NCBI GenBank assembly: GCA_029880275.1
Contig: JAOUOQ010000022.1
Span: forward strand, 1 to 15,194
Reading direction: 5' to 3'
Length of the DNA stretch: 15,194 nucleotides
From: Candidatus Aminicenantota bacterium
GTDB lineage: Bacteria > Acidobacteriota > B3-B38 > Guanabaribacteriales > B3-B38
Below, piece after piece: positions 6,934 through 13,384 of this stretch (the stretch's first letter is position 1; each line of letters begins with the position of its first letter). The notes under the pieces were generated by a model. The model saw only the letters and a program-made list of their open reading frames with translations, did no database searches and was not told the DNA's origin. The position numbers and the translations under genes are program-made.

Positions 6934-7911
6934 CTAAAGATAACCATTCTGGACATACCACCCCAGGGTCTGTCTTAGCCCCCGCTCCAGATTTACTTTG
7001 GGGCGGTAGCCGAGCTCTCTTTTAGCTTTGCTGATATCGTAAGCCCTGTTTTTCGCAAAAAAGGCGATCTTTGAAGGGCTCAGCGGCGGCTCGAAGCCCA
7101 GGAGCTTCCCGCTCAACCCCATAATCCAGCCAAAGGGACGCAAGGTCCATAAAGGAAGCTTTACCGAAGGGAGCTCCACTCCCAGCAGAGAGGCTATTTT
7201 ATTAATCAACTGCCCCACGGTTATGAACTCGTTGCCTCCAAGGATAAAAACCTCTCCATTGGGGATATTTAGCTGGGCGCATAAATATAGACCCTGAGCG
7301 ACATCCTTCACATAGACGGGATGCTGTAAATTGGTTCCTTTGCCCGCTATTATAATTCTCCGCCGCCTGATGGCACGGAACAGTTTCAAGGTTCGAGTAT
7401 CCCGGGGACCGTAGACCCAGGTGGGTCGGGCTACTACCACCGGGAGGCCATTTCTGGCAAACTCTAAGGCAAGCTCCTCGCCCCTGCATTTCGACTTTTC
7501 GTAAATTTCATCAGGATTGTAAGGAGCTTCTTCATTGGCGGGCGGATTTTTAATATTTCCTGAGACAGCTACTGTGCTGCAATATACAAACCGAGAGATA
7601 TCTGTTTTTCGGCAAGCCTTCAGGATATTCTCCGTCCCCTGGGCATTCACTTTGAAAAACTCCTTATGGGAGATGGGAGTCGCTCCCAGAGCGGCAGCCA
7701 GATGGAATACCACATTTACACCGTTAACTGCCTCCCGCAGGGATAGAGGGTCTAATATATCACCCTGGATAAGCTGTATTTTCTTGCCGAATAGTTTCTG
7801 GGCTACGTCCGGCTTTCGCACAAGGATTTTGACTCTGGCTTTCTTGTTGAGGAGGTAGCTAATTAGATGGCTACCAATGAATCCTGTACCTCCTGTGACC
7901 AGCGCTTTCAA
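6934..7911 (-). CDS. NAD(P)-dependent sugar epimerase/dehydratase (extended SDR)
   Basis: An extended short-chain dehydrogenase acting on a nucleotide sugar or related substrate. I place the start at TTG 7911, giving MKALVTGGTGFIG at the very N-terminus, as the family requires, with the cofactor-binding GGTGFIG at 7-13. The open frame reaches an ATG at 7956, but that adds 15 residues not typical of the fold and lies inside the preceding gene. AGGTGG about 9 nt before the TTG supports the shorter form of 325 residues. The catalytic set is visible: Ser112 in YCSTVAVSG and the YxxxK pair Tyr137/Lys141. ARPTWVYGPRD and the tail TLGWYVQNGYL are typical. The TTG lies only 4 nt after the fusion gene stop. 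The reaction (4-epimerase, 4,6-dehydratase or reductase) cannot be settled. Confidence 0.88.
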   Translation of the reverse strand: MKALVTGGTGFIGSHLISYLLNKKARVKILVRKPDVAQKLFGKKIQLIQGDILDPLSLREAVNGVNVVFHLAAALGATPISHKEFFKVNAQGTENILKACRKTDISRFVYCSTVAVSGNIKNPPANEEAPYNPDEIYEKSKCRGEELALEFARNGLPVVVARPTWVYGPRDTRTLKLFRAIRRRRIIIAGKGTNLQHPVYVKDVAQGLYLCAQLNIPNGEVFILGGNEFITVGQLINKIASLLGVELPSVKLPLWTLRPFGWIMGLSGKLLGFEPPLSPSKIAFFAKNRAYDISKAKRELGYRPKVNLERGLRQTLGWYVQNGYL

Positions 7912-7915
7912 CCTT

Positions 7916-9871
7916 TCACCCCACCTTTCTGTTAGCTTTAATAGTAAGAGGGCCACCGAAGAAGGAGTTAATTTTCAGCCTGCCAAAAAGACTTTCAGTT
8001 GCGGTGGTGAATTTCACCGACTTAAGCTTGCGGTGGACAGCCAGAGGCAGCACAAACTCTCGGTGGGTGGAGACTATCTGGAACCCATGCCTCCGCAGCT
8101 GCCTTTTAATGGCAGCCACCCGCAAGATGCGGTAGGTTTGAGTCTCTTTGTCCAGAAGCTTCCTCAGATGCAAATAAGGAGGGTGAAGCAGAGCGAAGCT
8201 TCCTGCCGGAGAGAAGTCAAAAACCACCCTCTCTCTGGCTACACGGCAGAACTCACCGATTACCTTTTTCCAATCTTTGGCATGGATCAATAAGCGGAAG
8301 GAGATTGCCATATCGAAGCTAAAATCAGGATAGGGGAGTTGATGAGCATCCCCATGTTGGAAGCTTATATCTGCTCCACAGACTTCCGCCTTATCTCGGG
8401 CTATGGTTAACATTTCGGCGGAGGCATCCAGTGCGGTGACTCTGGCGCCGAAGAGGGCAAGGGGGATGGCAATTCTGCCTGTGCCTGCTCCAATGTCAAG
8501 AACCGTCTTCCCCTTGAAATCCCCCAGCAGAGAAAGGAGAGTGGCTTCCTGTCTTTGCTGGATTAATTGACCAATAGGTCCCCCAAACCTATCCTCATCA
8601 AATTTTGCGGCTGCCTCCTGGCTGGCATATACCCTGTAGCTGTAATGAGTCTTGGGGAGCTCTTTCTTTCTAATGGAAGGGTTTCCCCTCTTTTTGGTTT
8701 TTATCTGGCTGAGATGCTGGTAGCAGAGCTTAACCTTCTTCAGATATTCCGGATAGCTGTATCTGGTCTCTACCAGTTTCCTGGCGCTTTTGGTGAGCCT
8801 CTGGCAGAGGTTATGGTCTTTAAGCAAAAGGTTTATCCCCAAAGCGAAGGATTTAGGCTCGGGGTCGGTCAAAACAGCTACTTCCGGATTAAGAACCTGC
8901 GTGTGAGCGGAGATGTTGGTGGCGACAATAGGCTTGCCAGTGGCAAGGTAGAGATAGATTTTCAGCGGGACATTATCGCCTTTGATTCTGGGGGAGATCA
9001 AAATGTCGGCTAATTTGATATACAAGGGCATTTCTTGATGGGGTCTCTCTCCGGTGAAAGACACATGCTCATCAATTTTCAATTGACGGGCCAAAGCCTT
9101 AAAACTAACTATCTGCTTCTCCTTCCCTCCGACGATGAGGAAGTGGACATTATCGCTGCTGCCCACCACTGCAGGAATCGCCCGCAAAAGCAGCTCCAAC
9201 CCCTGATAGGGCTCAAAGGTTCCGGTGTAAAGGATTACCCTTTTATCCTGCAACTTTAGGCTCTTCCTGAGCCTCCGGAGTTGCGCTTCATCCCCCTCAT
9301 GCTCGTCAAACTTCAGGGGCGGATTTTCGATGATGTAAATCTTTTTGTGTGGATCGATCTTTCTCACCACTTCTTCAAGATAAGGACAGATGCCGATTAT
9401 CAGATGCGACCCTTTAATGATGCTTCGCTCCATCAACGAAACCAGTTTAATTATGCTTCGGGAGCGGGTGAAGTTGAAGTTGACCATCTGCTGAGTCAGG
9501 TGGGAGTGCATGTCGTAAAGGTTGGGTATCTTGAAGAGTCGGGAAAAGATGACCCCCATAAACCCAGCTTCCTCATGAGTGTGGATGAAGTCATAATGGT
9601 TTCGACACAGAAGAAAAAGGGACTTAAAAAAGAGAAAAAAGTTAAGGGGCAATTTTGCCCATGAAGGTCCAACCTTGACTCCTATTATCCCCGGCGGCCT
9701 GAAAGAGCGGAAGATGCGGAGGTTAGGTATCTCCACATCCTCTCCGAAAGGGTAGGTCGCCAGGTCGATATGATAACCAAGCTCTGAGAGGGCTTTTATC
9801 CGATAGTATTCGCTGAACGGTGTTCCCCGGGGCTGGAAAAATGGCTCCGGGGCAATCATTAATATTTTCAT
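7916..9871 (-). CDS. Fused GT4 glycosyltransferase and methyltransferase
   Basis: One uninterrupted 651-residue chain with two enzymes. Residues 1-385 are a GT-B glycosyltransferase of the GT4 type: MKILMIAPEPFFQPRGTPFS at the N-terminus, HTHEEAGF near 97-104, YTGTFEPYQG at 215-224, and a donor-site segment GDNVPLKIYLYLATGKPIVAT (about 298-318). The usual EX7E catalytic pair is not obvious: its positions read G/D and Y. A basic linker (about 388-410, KTKKRGNPSIRKKELPK) joins a class I methyltransferase whose motif I is VLDIGAGTGR (457-466), then ALDAS (480-484) and a helix beginning EFCRVA. I prefer ATG 9871 over 9901 because it gives the family-like MKILMIAPEP start and lies 7 nt after the upstream stop; 9901 would overlap that gene by 23 bp. 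The likely role is adding a sugar and methylating it or a neighbouring residue. Confidence 0.85.
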   Translation of the reverse strand: MKILMIAPEPFFQPRGTPFSEYYRIKALSELGYHIDLATYPFGEDVEIPNLRIFRSFRPPGIIGVKVGPSWAKLPLNFFLFFKSLFLLCRNHYDFIHTHEEAGFMGVIFSRLFKIPNLYDMHSHLTQQMVNFNFTRSRSIIKLVSLMERSIIKGSHLIIGICPYLEEVVRKIDPHKKIYIIENPPLKFDEHEGDEAQLRRLRKSLKLQDKRVILYTGTFEPYQGLELLLRAIPAVVGSSDNVHFLIVGGKEKQIVSFKALARQLKIDEHVSFTGERPHQEMPLYIKLADILISPRIKGDNVPLKIYLYLATGKPIVATNISAHTQVLNPEVAVLTDPEPKSFALGINLLLKDHNLCQRLTKSARKLVETRYSYPEYLKKVKLCYQHLSQIKTKKRGNPSIRKKELPKTHYSYRVYASQEAAAKFDEDRFGGPIGQLIQQRQEATLLSLLGDFKGKTVLDIGAGTGRIAIPLALFGARVTALDASAEMLTIARDKAEVCGADISFQHGDAHQLPYPDFSFDMAISFRLLIHAKDWKKVIGEFCRVARERVVFDFSPAGSFALLHPPYLHLRKLLDKETQTYRILRVAAIKRQLRRHGFQIVSTHREFVLPLAVHRKLKSVKFTTATESLFGRLKINSFFGGPLTIKANRKVG

Positions 9872-9878
9872 GCCTCTG

Positions 9879-11360
9879 CTACCTGCTACTGGCTGAGCCA
9901 TGAGATAGAAGCTTGTGAAACTTAACCTTTATAAAAGTTTTAAACATGGTCATATATCGCTTAAAATCGCTATAAGTGCGGATGCTTCGAATAGCCCTGG
10001 GTATCTTATTGAGAATCCTATACCGCTGTCCCTCAGCCCATTCAAACATCAGCCTGCTCAGATACTCCCAGGAGAGCTTATCTACAAAGATAGGCACATT
10101 CCCCTGAGCTGAAGGGAGGGTAATCACCCCTCGCTGGTCTTTCTTAGCCCAGGAGAAATCAGCCGGGAGAAGCCCTTTCTCTTTGGCGGTTGCCTCCAGG
10201 CGGGTTCCGGGGTAGATATGAAGCAAGCTCAGGCTTATGTCGCTGTGAGCCGGCCAGTTCCTCATCATCTCCATAGTCTGCTCTATGTCCTCCTCGGTCT
10301 CTTCGGGATGGGAGAAGATAAAAAAGGGATTGGTCTTAATCCCCAGCTCATCACACCAGCGGGTTACCTCCCTGACCTGCTGCAGGGAGATTTTCTTGCC
10401 GATGACCTCGTCGAGAATCCGATGGGAGCCCGATTCCACCCCGAAGGCGACACAGTAACAGCCCGATTCCTTCATCTTTTGCAGCAGCTCTTTGTCCACA
10501 GTGTCCACCCTGATCTCGCAGAACCAGCTGAGATCGAGCTTTGCCTCTATCAGTTCTTGGCATATGTCCCACACCCTTTGCCGGTTGGTGGTGAAGGTAT
10601 CGTCGAAAAACCAGATGCCCTTAATCCCATAATTATCCACCAGCTGTGTGATTTCTCGGAGGACATTCTCAGGTGAGCGAGCCCGAAACCGCCGCCCCCA
10701 GCTGTTCTGGGTGGCGCAGAAATTACAGGAGAAGGGGCAGCCTCGGCTGGTTATCAGGTTGGCATGCTTTACCTTTCCTTTTTCGGGCACCTCAAGGATA
10801 AAGTTGTATTTGTACCAAGGCATGAGATGCCAGGCAGGGAAGGGGATAGAGTCTAAGTTTTCGATGAAATGACGACGAGGGTTGTTCTTGACCTCTCCGT
10901 TCCTGCGATAGCTGAGCCCCAATACCTCACCGTAATCCTTCCCCTCCTCCAGACAGCGCCCCAGCTCCACCATGGTGGCTTCTCCTTCTCCGCGCACTAT
11001 AAGGTCGAGAGCGGAGATGTTCTTTAAGGTGTCTGTCGCCGTGGGGGTGACATGGGGTCCACCGGCTATGGTGATTACTCGGGGGAAGGCTTTTTTGACC
11101 TGCTCTATGAGTCGGAAGGCTTCAAATCGGTTTTCCGTGGTGAAAGAGAATCCCACTGCAGAGGGGGATATTTTCTTCAGCATACCCTCCAGTCTTCTCC
11201 AGGAGAGATGCTCTACATGGGCATCGATTATGTGAACCTCATGCCCCTCCTGCTCCAGCGAGGAGGCTAAATAGCCAACTCCCAGCGAGGGCATCAGAGC
11301 TCCCTTCTGCCATCTCTCCGCATAATATCCCCCGGGAGGGATTATCAACACAATGCGCAT
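9879..11360 (-). CDS. B12-binding-domain radical SAM enzyme
   Basis: A 493-residue enzyme of the class pairing an N-terminal cobalamin-binding Rossmann domain with a radical SAM barrel, as in BchE-like cyclases and class B radical SAM methyltransferases. The N-terminal domain (1-150) has MRIVLIIPPGG, MPSLGVGYLASSLEQEGHEV, IDAHVEHLSW, VGFSFTTEN, TIAGGPHVT and IVRGEGE. The DxHxxG motif of methionine-synthase-type B12 domains is absent, as is normal for this class. The radical SAM cluster is GCPFSCNFC (Cys208, Cys212, Cys215), followed by FFDDTFTTN (251-259), VAFGVESGS (304-312) and the late SLLHIYPGTRLE (378-389). It is first in the operon behind a strong promoter. It could C-methylate or rearrange a sugar or lipid carrier; that role is inferred from the neighbours. 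The ribosome binding site is weak. Confidence 0.9.
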   Translation of the reverse strand: MRIVLIIPPGGYYAERWQKGALMPSLGVGYLASSLEQEGHEVHIIDAHVEHLSWRRLEGMLKKISPSAVGFSFTTENRFEAFRLIEQVKKAFPRVITIAGGPHVTPTATDTLKNISALDLIVRGEGEATMVELGRCLEEGKDYGEVLGLSYRRNGEVKNNPRRHFIENLDSIPFPAWHLMPWYKYNFILEVPEKGKVKHANLITSRGCPFSCNFCATQNSWGRRFRARSPENVLREITQLVDNYGIKGIWFFDDTFTTNRQRVWDICQELIEAKLDLSWFCEIRVDTVDKELLQKMKESGCYCVAFGVESGSHRILDEVIGKKISLQQVREVTRWCDELGIKTNPFFIFSHPEETEEDIEQTMEMMRNWPAHSDISLSLLHIYPGTRLEATAKEKGLLPADFSWAKKDQRGVITLPSAQGNVPIFVDKLSWEYLSRLMFEWAEGQRYRILNKIPRAIRSIRTYSDFKRYMTMFKTFIKVKFHKLLSHGSASSR

Positions 11361-11585
11361 CTTATTAATCCATCAAAAAACCCGCTTTCAGCGATGACTT
11401 ATCGCTTCGTGTGGTTCCTTAAGAATGTTAACTCAAACTCCTTCTATTGTCAATAGTTATGCCGAAATGATGGAAAGGGTGAAAATTAGTTGCTCCCTTA
11501 AAGGTGGGCATGCTTATAGAAGTTCAGCCGATATCTCATTGCCAGATATATAACTCAGGCAAAGGATTCGAAAAAGTCTTTAAGC
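11361..11585. other. Intergenic gap ahead of the radical SAM/glycan operon
   Basis: No gene is visible here. The gap holds the minus-strand promoter at 11425-11453 and an AT-rich 3' flank of the PA14 gene. I see no convincing terminator hairpin with a U-run, so some read-through from the PA14 gene is possible. Confidence 0.5.
11425..11453 (-). promoter_or_regulatory. Sigma-70-type promoter of the radical SAM/glycan operon
   Basis: On the minus strand a perfect TTGACA -35 (11453-11448) is followed after exactly 17 nt by TAACAT (11430-11425), a 4-of-6 match to the -10 consensus. It points at the B12 radical SAM gene 65 nt downstream, with an expected transcript start near 11418. No other start signal of this quality lies in the 225-bp gap between the PA14 gene and this operon. 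Confidence 0.65.
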
Positions 11586-12293
11586 TTAGGTTCCCGGCGG
11601 AGATTGCTTGCTGGAAGGAACTTTTTTGCCACCGACCCGCCTTCGTTTAATAAGAAGCCATATCGCTGCAAGAGATAAAATCCCGATACCCCAGGCGTAG
11701 TAAACTACCCTGGTATATGTCTCTACCCTCTGCTCAATGCGGAGGGCTCGCAGCGGTGGAATGGAGGGGAAGAACTGTTTCTTACTGATAGAGCTTTGCT
11801 TCTGTGCCTGCTTGAAAGCTTTAAAGAGAAGCGTATCAGCCCCTTCCCCCTGACAGTAGCGAATCCAGATGGAGTGAAATCCCGGCAGCAAAAAGATTTC
11901 ACCGCTAACCTCCCTCAGTGAATGAAATCCCCCATTATCAACCACCAGGATATCGTCGACAAATATCACGGAACCGTCATCGGAGGCGGTGGTGAACTCA
12001 TATACACCAGCCTCCTCAATAAAAAGATAACCCTCCCATTCTATGCTGTAATTCTTCCGGTTGGGGGAGAGTTCCTCTATCTTAGCATTCTTAAGGTCAA
12101 TCTTTTCTTCCAGCTCCTTAAATACAGGTTCATCGTAGAATCCGCGGTTATTGTAATAGAGGGTCTCCAGCCCTCGGGGAATACTGTATTTCTTTTCTAG
12201 GCGATAGCTGACCACCGAGGCGACAAAGAGGGCAAGAGCAAACGCGGAAAGCCCCTTTTTAATATAATAGTATCTATTATTGAATTCTTTCAT
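11586..12293 (-). CDS. Membrane-anchored PA14-domain protein
   Basis: A 235-residue protein with a transmembrane segment at each end: about 13-30 (KKGLSAFALALFVASVVSY) and about 195-214 (VVYYAWGIGILSLAAIWLLI), the latter followed by KRRRVGGKK. The part between them, about 38-165, is a PA14 beta-barrel domain. It shows LETLYYNN at the start, the domain core WEGYLFIEEAGVYEFTTASD, DGSVIFVDDILVVDN with the DDG and DD acidic residues that bind calcium and sugar in other members, and LLPGFHSIWIRY. PA14 domains usually bind or accompany enzymes acting on glycans. The topology places the PA14 domain outside the cytoplasm and both ends inside. It lies between the acyltransferase and the radical SAM operon on the same strand. 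A carbohydrate-sensing or scaffold role is inference; no catalytic domain is present. Confidence 0.8.
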   Translation of the reverse strand: MKEFNNRYYYIKKGLSAFALALFVASVVSYRLEKKYSIPRGLETLYYNNRGFYDEPVFKELEEKIDLKNAKIEELSPNRKNYSIEWEGYLFIEEAGVYEFTTASDDGSVIFVDDILVVDNGGFHSLREVSGEIFLLPGFHSIWIRYCQGEGADTLLFKAFKQAQKQSSISKKQFFPSIPPLRALRIEQRVETYTRVVYYAWGIGILSLAAIWLLIKRRRVGGKKVPSSKQSPPGT

Positions 12294-12330
12294 CTTAAAA
12301 AGAGCATATACTGTTTATCGCATTAGAGAT

Positions 12331-12374
12331 GAGCTGATACCCTTTCTCCATATATATCAAATGGAGTTTAGCTC
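12331..12374. repeat. Nested inverted repeat between acyltransferase and PA14 genes
   Basis: An outer arm GAGCT (12331-12335) pairs with AGCTC (12370-12374). An inner arm CTCCAT (12346-12351) pairs with ATGGAG (12361-12366) around a 9-nt AT-rich loop. The two stems are separated by an asymmetric internal loop. It fills much of the 105-bp gap and no U-run follows on either strand, so it is more likely a leader structure or operator than a terminator. Confidence 0.35.
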
Positions 12375-12398
12375 AAAGCAGCGGGATAGAGGAGACAT

Positions 12399-13175
12399 TT
12401 AAAACCTATCTGGTCTCTTTCTGGATGTGGCTTCTTTTCTGTTCTCCACCACCTTGGCGGGAATACCATAAGCCACGGAAAACTCCGGAATATTTTTGGT
12501 GACCACCGAGCCTGCCCCAATAATGGAATCCCTCCCCACGGTAACCCCATCCAGCACCACCACATTCGAAGCCAGCCAGCAGTTCTTTTCAACTACAATT
12601 CCCCCTCTGGTCAGGGAGGGTTGCTTGATTATAGGGAGGTCGATGCGTGAGAAGTCGTGATTTCCACCGGCAACCAGATGGCAGAAGGCAGCTATAATGA
12701 CATTTTCCCCTACTATCAGCGAGCTCTCTGACTGGAATATGCTGTTCATAGCCACCGTGGTGTTGCTCCCTATCTCAATGAAGCCCCCCTTGCAGCCTAA
12801 TATCACATTTTTGGTTATGATGACATTATTTCCAATTTTTATGTAGCTGTTCTCCCCTTTGGCATCGAGCACCGCGTTGTCGTCAATGATTGCACCACTG
12901 CCTATGAAGATCTTGGCAGGGTGCCTGATGGTGATGTTCCTTCCAAATACCACCCCCTTTCCTATTTTGCCAAAGATACAAGGATAAAAGAGTCTCCTCA
13001 AAAAAAGCCCCACCGCCCCTGGCAGCCAGCTGAAGAGGGTCAGCACCAGCTCGTATTTTAAAAAGTCAAAAAAACGGCTGCTTCCTACAAACAACTGCTT
13101 ATAGCTTTGAAAGGGAGATCGGCTGATATCTTCAACTCTGTCTTTAATTATCGTCATGCGGTTGTCTTTTTTCAT
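12399..13175 (-). CDS. Left-handed beta-helix (hexapeptide) acyltransferase
   Basis: A 258-residue acyltransferase of the xenobiotic/galactoside O-acetyltransferase (LbH) type, which moves an acetyl or similar group from acyl-CoA to a sugar hydroxyl. The N-terminal ~70 residues are helical and include a hydrophobic stretch, YELVLTLFSWLPGAVGLFL (41-59), that may lie on the membrane. From about 72 onward come imperfect hexapeptide repeats (GKIGKGVVFG, IKIGNNVII, IEIGSNTTV, LIVGENVII). The catalytic His is His173 in AGGNHDF, followed by the extended loop IIKQPSLTRGG and the C-terminal IGAGSVVTKNIP and AYGIPAKVV, the usual family ending. Serine O-acetyltransferase features are absent. ATG 13175 has AAGGAG about 14 nt upstream, rather far; an internal Met7 is another possible start. 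It is read away from the divergent glycosyltransferase, with its own promoter at 13207-13235. Confidence 0.87.
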   Translation of the reverse strand: MKKDNRMTIIKDRVEDISRSPFQSYKQLFVGSSRFFDFLKYELVLTLFSWLPGAVGLFLRRLFYPCIFGKIGKGVVFGRNITIRHPAKIFIGSGAIIDDNAVLDAKGENSYIKIGNNVIITKNVILGCKGGFIEIGSNTTVAMNSIFQSESSLIVGENVIIAAFCHLVAGGNHDFSRIDLPIIKQPSLTRGGIVVEKNCWLASNVVVLDGVTVGRDSIIGAGSVVTKNIPEFSVAYGIPAKVVENRKEATSRKRPDRF

Positions 13176-13206
13176 CGGTCGCTTTTGTTCTCCTTAAGAT
13201 TTATAA

Positions 13207-13235
13207 ATAATAGCAGATTTTTCCAAAACTGGCAA
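13207..13235 (-). promoter_or_regulatory. Promoter of the acyltransferase gene
   Basis: On the minus strand TTGCCA (13235-13230) and TATTAT (13212-13207) are spaced exactly 17 nt, 4-of-6 and 5-of-6 matches to consensus. It would start transcription near 13200, just ahead of AAGGAG and the ATG at 13175. Confidence 0.6.
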
Positions 13236-13280
13236 TATCAAAGAGCGGAAAAAGCCACCCTCACAGCCGAGAAATAAAAT

Positions 13281-13309
13281 TTGACATCAACTATGTTATA
13301 TATTATTAT
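13281..13309 (+). promoter_or_regulatory. Promoter of the plus-strand glycosyltransferase gene
   Basis: TTGACA (13281-13286) and TATTAT (13304-13309) are separated by exactly 17 nt, near consensus and the best promoter in the window. It diverges from the acyltransferase promoter, with about 45 bp between the two -35 boxes. The expected transcript start is near 13316, giving a leader of about 70 nt. Confidence 0.7.
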
Positions 13310-13313
13310 AACA
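13294..13313. promoter_or_regulatory. 7-bp inverted repeat covering the -10 box, candidate operator
   Basis: TGTTATA (13294-13300) and TATAACA (13307-13313) are perfect inverted arms around the 6-nt TATTAT spacer. The right arm and spacer overlap the -10 element at 13304-13309, so a dimeric repressor bound here would block the polymerase. No regulator gene is in view. The motif is AT-only apart from one G/C pair, so chance occurrence is possible. Confidence 0.4.
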
Positions 13314-13384
13314 CCTAACATAAAGATATTCAGGCAAATAGAGGGGGTTTTAGAAAAAAAGAGGTGAGATAGAATAGAAAAGCG

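Noticed and set aside
7202..7489. 95-codon minus-strand frame in another phase
   Set aside because: Out-of-phase shadow inside the SDR gene.
7909..7956. ATG 7956 as start of the SDR epimerase gene
   Set aside because: It adds 15 residues ahead of MKALVTGGTGFIG, lies inside the fusion gene and lacks a better ribosome binding site than TTG 7911.
8567..9013. 148-codon plus-strand frame
   Set aside because: Antisense to the well-supported GT half of the fusion; no recognisable motifs.
9872..9901. ATG 9901 as start of the fusion gene
   Set aside because: It would prepend MAQPVAGSRG to an otherwise family-like N-terminus and overlap the upstream gene by 23 bp; ATG 9871 is simpler, although 9901 cannot be excluded.
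10218..10676. 152-codon plus-strand frame
   Set aside because: Antisense shadow of the B12 radical SAM gene, with no family features.
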